DNA of 64,000 bases from the NCBI GenBank assembly GCA_036555725.1, contig DATBKU010000018.1, positions 62,001-126,000 of the forward strand, in the 5' to 3' direction. Below, one piece after another: positions 36,671-46,387 of the stretch; the stretch's first letter is position 1, and every line of letters starts with the position of its first letter. The notes beneath the pieces are model-generated. The model searched no databases. It saw only the letters and a list, made by a program, of their open reading frames with translations, and had not been told where the DNA came from. Source of the stretch: CALAED01 sp036555725. GTDB taxonomy: Bacteria > Actinomycetota > Actinomycetes > Streptosporangiales > Streptosporangiaceae. A program made the position numbers and the translations under genes.

Positions 36671-38017
36671 ATGAGGCAGACCCTGGAGAGTGCGGGCATC
36701 GTACTCGCGTTGATCTTGGTCGAGGGGTTGTTTGTCGGCTCCGAGATCGCACTGGTCTCGCTGCGGGAGAGCCAGGTCCAGAAGATCGCCCAACGGGGCA
36801 GGGCGGGGGCGGCGGTCGCCCGGCTCGTGAGCGACCCCAACCGGTTTCTCGCCGTCGTGCAGATCGGGGTCACGCTGACCGCGCTGCTCTCCTCCGCGTA
36901 CGGCGCCATCACCCTGTCCGAGACGGCCAAGAAGGCGCTGATCGAGAACACCGGGATGAGCAGCGGGCTGGCCGGGTTCATCGGCGTCGTCGGCGTCACC
37001 CTGATCATCTCGTACATCACGCTGGTCATCGGCGAGCTGGCGCCCAAGCGGATCGCGCTGCAGCGCGCCGAGGGCACGGCCCTGCTGGTCGCGCGGTTCC
37101 TCGACCGGATGGCCATGATCGCCCGCCCGGTCATCTGGCTGCTGTCGAAGTCGACCGACCTGGTCGTCCGGATGCTGGGCGGCGACCCACGGCAGAGCCG
37201 CGAGGAGATCACCGCCGAGGAGGTCCGGGCGCTGGTCGCGGGGAACAAGGAGATCACCGCGGACGAGCGCAGGCTGATCGAAGAAGTCTTCGCGGCGGGC
37301 GAGCGGCAGCTCCGTGAGGTGCTGGTGCCACGTACCGAGGTGCAGTTCCTCGACGCGTCGACGCCGGTGGCCAAGGCCGCCCGGCTCGCGACCGGTAGCC
37401 CGCACTCGCGCTTTCCCGTCTACCGGGACTCGCACGATGAGGTCATCGGCTTCGTCCACCTACGTGATCTGTTCGATCCGGCCCGGGCCGACGGCTCGCT
37501 GCCGATCTCGGAGTTCGTACGCCCCGTCAAGTTCCTCCCGGCGTCCAAGAGTGTGCTCGCGACGCTGTCGGAAATGCGGAACGAGGGCCACCACCTGGCC
37601 ATCGTGATTGACGAGTATGGCGGCACGGCCGGCATCGTGACCCTGGAAGACCTGGTCGAGGAACTGATCGGCGATATCAGGGACGAATATGATGTGGAAG
37701 ACGCGCAGGCGCGTCGGCTGCATGGAGGGGCGGTCGAGGTCGATGGCCTGCTCAATCTCGACGGCTTCGCGGCCGAGACGGGGATCGAGCTGCCCGAGGG
37801 GCCGTACGAGACCGTCGCCGGGTGCCTCATCGCGGTGCTCGGCCACCTGCCGGAGATGGGGGAGGCCTGCGAGATATCCGGGCGTCGCCTCACGGTCACC
37901 GAGATGGACGGCCGCCGAATCGCCAGGGTGCGCGTCACGACTCTCGAGGCGAGCGCGGTGAACACGCCGCCGGTGGAAGGCGTCACACCAGAAGAAGAAC
38001 CGACGAGCGACAGCTGA
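36671..38017 (+). CDS. CNNM/CorC-type membrane protein with CBS domains
   Basis: 448 residues: an N-terminal CNNM (DUF21) membrane domain (about 1-195; ALILVEGLFVGSEIALVSL, GELAPKRIALQ), a pair of CBS domains (about 210-345; VLVPRTEVQFLDAS, GGTAGIVTLEDLVEELIGDI) and a C-terminal CorC/HlyC domain (about 350-435). Members are annotated as hemolysins, but are magnesium/cobalt transport-related; the sequence does not reveal cargo. ATG start at 36671. Probably co-transcribed with trpS, which starts 14 bases downstream. Confidence 0.9.
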   Translation: MRQTLESAGIVLALILVEGLFVGSEIALVSLRESQVQKIAQRGRAGAAVARLVSDPNRFLAVVQIGVTLTALLSSAYGAITLSETAKKALIENTGMSSGLAGFIGVVGVTLIISYITLVIGELAPKRIALQRAEGTALLVARFLDRMAMIARPVIWLLSKSTDLVVRMLGGDPRQSREEITAEEVRALVAGNKEITADERRLIEEVFAAGERQLREVLVPRTEVQFLDASTPVAKAARLATGSPHSRFPVYRDSHDEVIGFVHLRDLFDPARADGSLPISEFVRPVKFLPASKSVLATLSEMRNEGHHLAIVIDEYGGTAGIVTLEDLVEELIGDIRDEYDVEDAQARRLHGGAVEVDGLLNLDGFAAETGIELPEGPYETVAGCLIAVLGHLPEMGEACEISGRRLTVTEMDGRRIARVRVTTLEASAVNTPPVEGVTPEEEPTSDS

Positions 38018-38031
38018 GAGAGAATCGACCC

Positions 38032-39069
38032 ATGTCCCAAGCAGCCACCCGGCGCGTCCTATCCGGGATCCAGCCCACCGCGGACTCCTTCCACCTCGGG
38101 AACTACCTGGGCGCGCTGCGCCAATGGGTGGCGCTGCAGGACACCTACGAGACCTTCTACTGCGTCGTCGACCTGCACGCGATCACCGTGCCGACCGAGC
38201 CCGCCGAGCTGCGCCGCCGCGTCAAGCGGGCCGCCGCGCAGCTGGTCGCGATGGGCGTCGACCCGGAGCGCAGCGCGCTGTTCGTGCAGAGCCAGGTGCC
38301 CGAGCATGCCGAGCTGGCCTGGGTGCTCGGCTGCCTGACCGGGTTCGGCGAGGCCGGCCGGATGACCCAGTTCAAGGACAAGTCGGCCAAGCAGGGAGCG
38401 GCGGCCACGACGGTCGGGCTCTTCACCTACCCGATCCTGCAGGCGGCCGACATTCTGCTGTACACGCCACCGCCCGGCGCCGGCGACCTGCAGGTGCCGG
38501 TCGGTGAAGACCAGCGGCAGCACCTCGAGCTGACCCGTACGCTCGCGCAACGCTTCAACGGCCGGTACGGCGAGACCTTCGTGCCGCCGGAGGCGTACAT
38601 CCTCAAGGGCACCGCGAAGATCACCGACCTGCAGGACCCGACGGCCAAGATGAGCAAGTCGTCGTCCTCCCCGCAGGGCATCGTCGACCTGCTCGACGAC
38701 CCGGGCGCCGCGCGCAAGAAGATCATGCGGGCGGTGACCGACACAGGCTCGGAGGTCACGGCCGACGAGGAGGCCAAGCCCGGGGTCACCAACCTGCTGC
38801 GGATCTTCTCCGCGCTCGCCGGCGACTCGGTGGCAGACCTGGAGCGCCGCTACGAGGGCACCGGCTACGGCCAGTTCAAAAAAGACCTCGCGCAGCTGGT
38901 GGGCGATACGATCACCCCGATCCGCGAGCGCACGGAGAAGCTGCTCGCCGACGAAGACCAGCTCGACCGCATCCTCGCGCAGGGTGCCGAGCGGGCCGGG
39001 GCGGTCGCCGGGCAGACCATGGCCGCCGTCCGCGACCGCGTGGGATTCCTCAGCCGTGCCCGTTCCTGA
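38032..39069 (+). CDS. trpS: Tryptophanyl-tRNA synthetase
   Basis: 345-residue class I aminoacyl-tRNA synthetase that charges tRNA-Trp. HIGH-equivalent HLGNYLGAL at 21-29 and KMSKS at 206-210; PSGxxHLGN is GIQPTADSFHLGN here. VPVGEDQRQHLELTR is conserved. ATG at 38032. The next gene starts 14 bases before its stop in another frame. I see no sign of antibiotic-resistance-type divergence. Confidence 0.97.
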   Translation: MSQAATRRVLSGIQPTADSFHLGNYLGALRQWVALQDTYETFYCVVDLHAITVPTEPAELRRRVKRAAAQLVAMGVDPERSALFVQSQVPEHAELAWVLGCLTGFGEAGRMTQFKDKSAKQGAAATTVGLFTYPILQAADILLYTPPPGAGDLQVPVGEDQRQHLELTRTLAQRFNGRYGETFVPPEAYILKGTAKITDLQDPTAKMSKSSSSPQGIVDLLDDPGAARKKIMRAVTDTGSEVTADEEAKPGVTNLLRIFSALAGDSVADLERRYEGTGYGQFKKDLAQLVGDTITPIRERTEKLLADEDQLDRILAQGAERAGAVAGQTMAAVRDRVGFLSRARS

Positions 39070-39622
39070 TCGCGTGATCGGGGTGGCGATCCCGATCCCC
39101 GATCCGTACGGCACCGAATTGCAGCGGTGGCGGGAGTCGTTCGGCGATCCGCTGGCCGCCTCGATTCCGACGCACGTCACGCTGCTGCCGCCGACTCCGG
39201 TTCCGGCCGGCGGCCTGGACGAGATCGAGGAGCACCTGCGCGCGGTCGCCGAGTCGGAGCGGCCGTTCCACATCCGGCTGCGCGGCACCGCCACCTTCCG
39301 GCCGGTGTCGCCGGTGGTGTTCGTCTCGCTCGCGGACGGCATCGGGGCCTGCGAGCAGGTCGAGCGCAAGGTGCGTTCCGGCCCGCTGGCCCGCGACCTG
39401 CATTTTCCCTACCACCCGCACGTGACCGTGGCCCATGACCTGCCCGAAGAGATCCTCGACCGGGCGTTCAAAGAGCTCGCCGACTATGACGCGCGCTTCT
39501 CGGTGATGGGGTTTTCGCTGTACGAACATGGCGCCGACGGTGTCTGGCGGCGGCAGCGGGACTATTTGTTCCAGACGGGCGGCTCCGGCCCGCATCCCAA
39601 GAGCAGTTGCCCGCCTGCCTGA
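39056..39622 (+). CDS. 2'-5' RNA ligase-like 2H phosphoesterase
   Basis: 188 residues with the two HxT motifs of the 2H phosphoesterase superfamily: H40-V-T42 and H122-V-T124 (THVTLLPP and HPHVTVAH). These act on 2',3'-cyclic or 2'-5' phosphodiester bonds of RNA or nucleotides. GTG start at 39056, overlapping the end of trpS, suggests coupled translation; this pair is also neighbours in streptomycetes as I recall. The biological substrate is unknown. Confidence 0.85.
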   Translation: MPVPDRVIGVAIPIPDPYGTELQRWRESFGDPLAASIPTHVTLLPPTPVPAGGLDEIEEHLRAVAESERPFHIRLRGTATFRPVSPVVFVSLADGIGACEQVERKVRSGPLARDLHFPYHPHVTVAHDLPEEILDRAFKELADYDARFSVMGFSLYEHGADGVWRRQRDYLFQTGGSGPHPKSSCPPA

Positions 39623-39810
39623 GCGTTGTGGGTTACACGAAAGTGATTGGTAGCCCATACACCGGGAAATTCGCCAAGGGCTTAATGCCGCGGTAAACCA
39701 CCCCGTGACCTCGTACGTCTTTATCTATGACAGAAGGCCCACAAAGCTTCGGGGTGGCTGGGGCGCCGACTTTGTGCTGATCCGGTGTCCGTCTCAGTGA
39801 GCGCAATTGT

Positions 39811-41811
39811 GTGGTCAATCTCGTGGTAATAGTTCAGTCACCCGCAACCCAAGAAGTTCAGCGTGGTCGTCCGCTCAGCCGACCGCCGATAACGCGTCTG
39901 ACCAGATATTTCGACGGCGCGCTCGACCTGGCGGTGGTGGCGTTCGCCGGGTGGACCCTGCTTTATCACCTCAACCTCTTGCTGCACCTCCGGACGACGC
40001 CGCTGCTGTTCCTGTGGGCGGTGTCGATGGCGGCGCTGGGCTTCGGCTATGTCCTGCTGCGCCGGCGTTCCCGGGGGCGATGGGTCCCGCTGCCGCTGTG
40101 GCTCGCCGACGAGCCGCGCGGCGGCCGGCTCGCCCGATGGCAGGCCGGCGTCGCGATCGCGCTCGGCGTGGCCGCCGGGGTCACGGCGGGGCTGCCCAGG
40201 TCGGCGGTGCCCTGGGCGGTACCGATCGCGCTCGGCCTGGGCGCCGTGGTGCTCACGGCCGGGTGGCTGCTGAGCGACCGGGGGCGCGCCGCACCGCCGG
40301 CGGCCATCGGCCGCGGCTCCATCCTGGCCCTGCTGACCGGGGGCGGGCTGGCAGTACTGTCGCTGTTCACCGTCAACCCCGACGGCGACGACGCGTACTT
40401 CGTGTCCCGGTCGGTGTGGATCGCGGCGCGCGGCCGCATTCCGAACAAGGACGTCATCTTCACCGACCAGGGCGTCGGCCATGTCGCCGGCGAGGTGCCG
40501 ATCTCGTCGGTCGAGGCGCTGAACGGCGCGCTGGCGCACCTGTTCGGCCTGTCTGGCGCGTCGGTCACCTGGTACGGCTTCCTGCCCGTGGTGACGTTCG
40601 GGGCCGTCTGGGCGGCGTGGCGGCTGACCCGGGAGTGGGCGCCGCGCCGGGCGACCGCATGCCTTGCGGTCGCGGTGATCTACCTGCTCTGGTCGGGCAC
40701 GAGCACGGGCTCGCTCGGCTCGTTCCACCTCATCAGGATGTGGCAGGGCAAGGGCGTGTTCGTGTCGCTGCTCGTGCCGCTGCTCTACGCGTACCTGACC
40801 GTGTGGGCCGAGCGCCGCGAACGGCGGGCGCTCGCCCTCGCGGCCGCCGCCGGGGTCTGTGCGGTCGGCCTCACCTCGACCGCGATCTTCCTGATGCCGC
40901 TCGTGGTGGCGGCGGCCGTCGTCCCGCTGCTGGTCACCCGCCGCGTACGGGTCGGGCTGCCGGCCTGCGCCGCGGCCGCGTATCCGATCGCCGCCGGGCT
41001 CGTGGTGGCGCTGCTCGCCGAGAACTCAGAGGTCACCGGCACGTTCCGGACGGCGGCGGCCGCGTACGCCCTGGTGCTGCTGACCGGGGTCATGGGTGCG
41101 ATCTCGGGCTGCGCGCTGTGGCTGGGGCCGTGGCTGGCCAGACGGGGCGTGCCCGCCCTCATCGTCGCCGGCATCGCCGGGGTGACCACTGTTCTGCTGG
41201 TGCCCGGCGTCCTGGAGTTCATCCGCGGGCTGATCCCCGCCGACGCGGTCCTGTGGCGGGTGCCGTGGATCGCGCCGATCCCCGTCCTCGTGGGGCTGAT
41301 AGCGGCCGTACGGCTCCCGCGCTGGCGTGGGGTGCCGGGGGTGGCCCTAAGCGCCGCCATCGTCGTGACCGGACTGCCGCTGTGGTCGGCGCAGAATGGC
41401 ACGACTCTCTCTTCGCGTCCGGCGTGGAAGGCCGACCCCGGGCATCTCGGGACCGCCCGGGCGGTGCTCCGGGCCAACACCGGCGGCGGCACTGTGCTCG
41501 CGCCGTTCCGGATCATGCGGTACGTCCCGTTGCTCACCACCACCCAGCACGCGGCCGTACCCAACCTGCACTACCTGCGGAACCTGCCGGCGGACGACAC
41601 GTTCATCGCCGACCGGAAGCTGCTCAGCACCCTGGCGAGCCGCTCGGCCGGGCCGCACCCGGCGGCGGAGAGCGTCCGGGCCGCGCTCGGCCGGGTCGGC
41701 GTGACGTACGCCTGCGTCTGGGCGAGCAACACCGACGGGCTCCGGCTGCTGCAAGCGGCCGGGTTCGGCAACGAGCAACGCATCGACGGGCTGAAATGCG
41801 TGTCGCCCTGA
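39811..41811 (+). CDS. Large polytopic membrane protein (DUF6077-like)
   Basis: 666 residues with at least a dozen hydrophobic segments. Between the third and fourth groups is a conserved-looking loop NPDGDDAYFVSRSVWIAARGR followed by IPNKDVIFTDQG. This acidic loop and the membrane layout suggest a GT-C-like glycosyltransferase or related DUF6077 family protein, but I see no decisive motif. A soluble C-terminal part (about 550-666) follows. GTG start at 39811 with a weak ribosome site. It ends 50 bases before the BrkB-like gene. Function unknown. Confidence 0.65.
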   Translation: MVNLVVIVQSPATQEVQRGRPLSRPPITRLTRYFDGALDLAVVAFAGWTLLYHLNLLLHLRTTPLLFLWAVSMAALGFGYVLLRRRSRGRWVPLPLWLADEPRGGRLARWQAGVAIALGVAAGVTAGLPRSAVPWAVPIALGLGAVVLTAGWLLSDRGRAAPPAAIGRGSILALLTGGGLAVLSLFTVNPDGDDAYFVSRSVWIAARGRIPNKDVIFTDQGVGHVAGEVPISSVEALNGALAHLFGLSGASVTWYGFLPVVTFGAVWAAWRLTREWAPRRATACLAVAVIYLLWSGTSTGSLGSFHLIRMWQGKGVFVSLLVPLLYAYLTVWAERRERRALALAAAAGVCAVGLTSTAIFLMPLVVAAAVVPLLVTRRVRVGLPACAAAAYPIAAGLVVALLAENSEVTGTFRTAAAAYALVLLTGVMGAISGCALWLGPWLARRGVPALIVAGIAGVTTVLLVPGVLEFIRGLIPADAVLWRVPWIAPIPVLVGLIAAVRLPRWRGVPGVALSAAIVVTGLPLWSAQNGTTLSSRPAWKADPGHLGTARAVLRANTGGGTVLAPFRIMRYVPLLTTTQHAAVPNLHYLRNLPADDTFIADRKLLSTLASRSAGPHPAAESVRAALGRVGVTYACVWASNTDGLRLLQAAGFGNEQRIDGLKCVSP

Positions 41812-41861
41812 CTCCCGCATGATCCAGGTATCGGGCGGAATCATAGGGGTACGGACCGTAC

Positions 41862-43013
41862 ATGAACGGGCTGGTCACCGGTGTGCAGCACCACGTCGAG
41901 TCGGCTCGCGAACGTGGCGTGAAACTGCTGCGGGCGACCCGTCGGCGTTCGCGCTGGTTCGACCACATGGCCCGCGCCTACCAGCGCTACCAGAACCATC
42001 GCGGCGACCGGATGGCCGCCGCCATGACCTACTTCGGATTCCTGTCGTTCTTCCCGCTGCTCGCCCTGGCCTACGCGCTGCTCGGCTACCTGGTCGGGGT
42101 CAGTGAGAAGGCGCGGGACTACCTCGTCGACGCGATCAACTCGGTGCTGCCGGGGCTGGCCGACAAGGTCCCGATCGAGCAGATCGCCCAGGCCAAGACG
42201 ACCGCCGGGCTCATCGGCCTGGTCGGTCTGCTGATCACCGGGCTCGGCTGGGTCGACGCCGTACGGCAGTCGATGCGCGAGATCTGGGGAAACGACCCGA
42301 CCGGCGGCGGAAACTTCGTGGTCAAGAAGCTGTGGGACGTCGGCGTGCTGACCTTCCTCGGCACGATGCTGATTCTCTCGGTGGCGGCGTCCGGGCTGGC
42401 CACCCAGGCGACGCACGGCGTGCTCGACTTCCTCGGCCTCGCCGACGTCACCGGCATGGGCACCGCCCTATGGGTGCTGTCGCTGGGCATCGCGATCTTC
42501 TTCGACGCCGTGATGTTCCTGGTGGTGTTCACACGGCTGTCCGGAACCCAGGCGCCGTGGCGGCGGGTCATCAGGGGCGCGCTGTTCGGCGCGGTCGGCT
42601 TCGAGTTCCTCAAGCTGATCGCGGCGCTGCTGATCGGCAGGACGACGCACAACCCGGTGTACGCCTCATTCGCGGTCGTGGTGGGCCTGCTGATCTGGAT
42701 CGACGTGGTCTCCCGATTCGTGCTGTTCGCCGCCGCCTGGACGGCCACCAGACGCGTGATCTTGAGCGCGGACGGGGCCGACGACGTCACGGTCCTCGCC
42801 CCGGACAAGGGCCAGGGCGACGACAAGAGCCAGGGCGACGACAAGAGCCAAGGCGACGACAACAAGGGCCGGGGCGACAACAAGAGCCAAGGCGACGACA
42901 GGGACGAGGGCGACGCCGGAGACCGGCCGGCGGACGCTAGTCGCGCACGCCCTGGTCGGGATGATCGGCTGCGTCGGACGCCCGGTCGGGGTCCGTCGGT
43001 TCCACAAGCTTGA
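41862..43013 (+). CDS. YihY/BrkB-family membrane protein with repetitive tail
   Basis: 383 residues. Residues about 35-300 are the YihY/virulence-factor-BrkB family (RMAAAMTYFGFLSFFPLLAL, GLVGLLITGLGWVDAVRQSMREIWG, six membrane segments). The tail from about 310 is hydrophilic with KSQGDD repeats and many acidic and basic residues, then an Arg/Pro-rich end. Related proteins have been called ribonuclease BN in error; the family's function is unclear. The last 77 bases overlap the convergent carboxypeptidase gene on the other strand. Confidence 0.85.
   Translation: MNGLVTGVQHHVESARERGVKLLRATRRRSRWFDHMARAYQRYQNHRGDRMAAAMTYFGFLSFFPLLALAYALLGYLVGVSEKARDYLVDAINSVLPGLADKVPIEQIAQAKTTAGLIGLVGLLITGLGWVDAVRQSMREIWGNDPTGGGNFVVKKLWDVGVLTFLGTMLILSVAASGLATQATHGVLDFLGLADVTGMGTALWVLSLGIAIFFDAVMFLVVFTRLSGTQAPWRRVIRGALFGAVGFEFLKLIAALLIGRTTHNPVYASFAVVVGLLIWIDVVSRFVLFAAAWTATRRVILSADGADDVTVLAPDKGQGDDKSQGDDKSQGDDNKGRGDNKSQGDDRDEGDAGDRPADASRARPGRDDRLRRTPGRGPSVPQA
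42807..42910 (+). repeat. 18-base repeats encoding KSQGDD units in the BrkB-like tail
   Basis: Near-identical units AAGAGCCAGGGCGACGAC and variants occur about five times, giving KGQGDD-KSQGDD-KSQGDD-NKGRGD-NKSQGDD. In frame and imperfect, so the copy number may change. Confidence 0.75.
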
Positions 43014-44238
43014 CGTTGCCGGCCTCGTCGGCGGCCGGCCGCCCGCCGGCCTCGCCGGCTTCGTCGGTCCACCGGCGCCGGCGGCGCACCCACAGGACGA
43101 GACCGGTGCCCACGACGATCAAGACGGCGGCGCCTGCGATCGGCCGGCTCCAGCTGCGCCCGGAGCCGTCGGCCGTGGGCGCCAGCGGGCCCAGCACCTT
43201 GCCGACGCCCTTGCTCGCCGGTTCTTTCTTCTTCTGCGTGTCGACCGGGTCCACCAGCGTGCCCACCGGCTTGACCTTGCCGCGCGCCTGGAAACCCCAG
43301 TTCAGCAGCTGGGTGGCGTACGTCCACAGCTGTGGGGAGTGCATGAGCGCGATGATGATCGTGTGCCCGCCGCGCCGGGCGGCGCCGACGAAGGTCTGCT
43401 GGGCGGCGTTGGTGTAGCCGTTCTTGCCGCCGATCATGCCCCGGTACGCGTGCGGTTCCCCCGGCAGCAGCCGATCGTGTGAATAGATCGGGTACCCGCC
43501 AGTCTTCTTGCCCTTCTTGCGCTGCTTCTTCGTCGGCAGCGCCGGCCAGTGCGCGTTGACGGTCCCCACGTACTCGCGGAAGTCCGGCAGCCGGAGCCCC
43601 TGCCGCATGATCAGTGCGAGGTCGTACGCGGAGGTGTGCTGGGTCTTGATGTTCAGCCCGAGGTCGACGTCGAGGCCGTTGGGGGAGCCGGCCAGCGTGT
43701 CGTTTGCCTGCAGCCGCCGCGCCTCGGCGTTCATGGTGTTCAGCGTGCGCTGGTAGCCCCCGTGCGCCTGGGTCAGCGCGACCGCGGCGTCGTTGCCGGA
43801 CACCATGATGGCCGCCTTGAACAGGTCTTCGACCCGGTACTTCAGCTTCGGCGTCATGCCGACCTTGGTGCCCTCGACGTCGCAGGTGCGCCGGGTGGGC
43901 CGTACCATCGCCGCACGGTCGAGCTTGGGGATCAACGAGATCGCGGTGAGCGTCTTCATCGTGCTCGCCGGCAGGAAGTGCCCGTGCGGGTCCTTCGCGG
44001 CCAGCACCTCGCCCGTGTCGCCGTCGGCGATGACGTACGACGAGGCCGCCAGCTTCGGCGGCGCCAGCCCTGCGGACCGGTCGACGACCACGCCGGTGGC
44101 GCCCAGCTGCGCGCCGCCGATCGGCTCTGGCGGCGCCTTGGCGGTGGCCAGGGCGGCGGGCGCCGGGGCGACGGAGCACAGGCACGCGGCGCAGAGCGGC
44201 GCGGTGAGGAGAGCGAAGGTTCGGCGCAGGGTTCGCAT
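42937..44238 (-). CDS. D-alanyl-D-alanine carboxypeptidase (S11 family)
   Basis: 433-residue penicillin-binding protein: signal peptide (about 1-32), S11 catalytic domain with SxxK at S92-TMK95 and SGN at 147-149, then a C-terminal single membrane segment (AGAAVLIVVGTGLVLWV) and a cytoplasmic acidic tail. The third motif is KNGYT (K272) instead of KTG, seen in some actinobacterial homologues. Trims the terminal D-Ala from peptidoglycan side chains outside the membrane. ATG at 44238. Convergent with and overlapping the BrkB-like gene by 77 bases. Confidence 0.9.
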   Translation of the reverse strand: MRTLRRTFALLTAPLCAACLCSVAPAPAALATAKAPPEPIGGAQLGATGVVVDRSAGLAPPKLAASSYVIADGDTGEVLAAKDPHGHFLPASTMKTLTAISLIPKLDRAAMVRPTRRTCDVEGTKVGMTPKLKYRVEDLFKAAIMVSGNDAAVALTQAHGGYQRTLNTMNAEARRLQANDTLAGSPNGLDVDLGLNIKTQHTSAYDLALIMRQGLRLPDFREYVGTVNAHWPALPTKKQRKKGKKTGGYPIYSHDRLLPGEPHAYRGMIGGKNGYTNAAQQTFVGAARRGGHTIIIALMHSPQLWTYATQLLNWGFQARGKVKPVGTLVDPVDTQKKKEPASKGVGKVLGPLAPTADGSGRSWSRPIAGAAVLIVVGTGLVLWVRRRRRWTDEAGEAGGRPAADEAGNVKLVEPTDPDRASDAADHPDQGVRD

Positions 44239-44382
44239 GATCCCAGCAAGCGTAGGGGACCGGCCTTACGGCGCGGTATGAATCAGTACGTAAGAAGGAG
44301 ACGCCCTCCGATGTGCAGGCGTTCGGCATGTCCCGTGTGAACAGAGTCACCGTCTACTTACCCACGTGACCGCCGTACGATC

Positions 44383-44418
44383 GGTCGCAACGAAGCCTAT
44401 AGACGGGTCGCAACGAAG
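44383..44418. promoter_or_regulatory. 13-base direct repeat upstream of the mutase large subunit
   Basis: GGTCGCAACGAAG occurs at 44383-44395 and 44406-44418, 23 bases apart (about two helical turns). It lies in the divergent region, 88-123 bases before the mutase ATG (44506) and about 145 bases upstream of the carboxypeptidase start. A candidate operator. Confidence 0.45.
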
Positions 44419-44433
44419 GCTTTAAGACGAGCC

Positions 44434-44495
44434 CGCTCGCGAAGCGAGCCAATTCAACACTGCGAGCAGGCCTCGCGGAGCGAGCCTGCGAGTGG
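44434..44495 (+). promoter_or_regulatory. Nested hairpins in the leader of the mutase gene
   Basis: Bases 44435-44449 contain GCTCGC-GAA-GCGAGC. A second region (about 44463-44492) has GCAGGC pairing with GCCTGC and an inner CTCGC-GGA-GCGAG hairpin. If transcribed, they place stable stems up to about 14 bases before the ATG. No cobalamin-riboswitch (B12-box) consensus was seen. Confidence 0.45.
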
Positions 44496-44505
44496 AGCGA
44501 GGCAC

Positions 44506-46119
<1,614 letters not shown>

Positions 46120-46134
46120 TTCCATCTGGATTAG

Positions 46135-46197
46135 ATAACTAGTTATTTTGAGTGACACCCAGAACGGCCATTGCTAGTCACGCTTAGTCACTTAGTT
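46135..46197. promoter_or_regulatory. AT-rich region with palindrome and TAGTCAC repeats before the YbdK-type gene
   Basis: A perfect ATAACTAGTTAT palindrome (46135-46146) lies 16 bases after the mutase stop, followed by TTTT. Then TAGTCAC is repeated at 46175 and 46185 (10-base period), with a related TTAGT at 46192. The whole stretch 46120-46200 is markedly richer in A/T than the surroundings, about 200 bases before the gene at 46388. The palindrome may be a terminator and the repeats a binding site. Confidence 0.4.
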
Positions 46198-46387
46198 CCG
46201 AGGGGGCTGCCCCGGACGAGTCAAGTCGGTCGCGGAGGGCAGGACTTCAATCAGGCGACGGTTGTATGGCGGCATGATGGTTATGGACAACACGTGATCG
46301 ACGTTTGTCCGGGCATTGGGTTGCACTGGCCGATTTCGCGCCACGTGCCACGCATCGACCTGCGAGGATCGAGGATGGAGGTTGGCC

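Noticed and set aside
34511..37459. A 982-codon open frame on the minus strand that includes galK.
   Set aside because: Only its last 363 codons are galK. The rest runs in another frame over galE and the CNNM-type gene with no family motif; high GC keeps stops rare.
42807..42910. Regularly spaced repeats resembling a CRISPR array.
   Set aside because: The units are 18-base coding repeats with no unique spacers, inside the BrkB-like gene. The same holds for the repeats at 26887-26934 and 62507-62566.
44360..44505. A cobalamin riboswitch before the mutase large subunit.
   Set aside because: I looked for the B12-box consensus and multi-helix layout and found only simple hairpins and a direct repeat.
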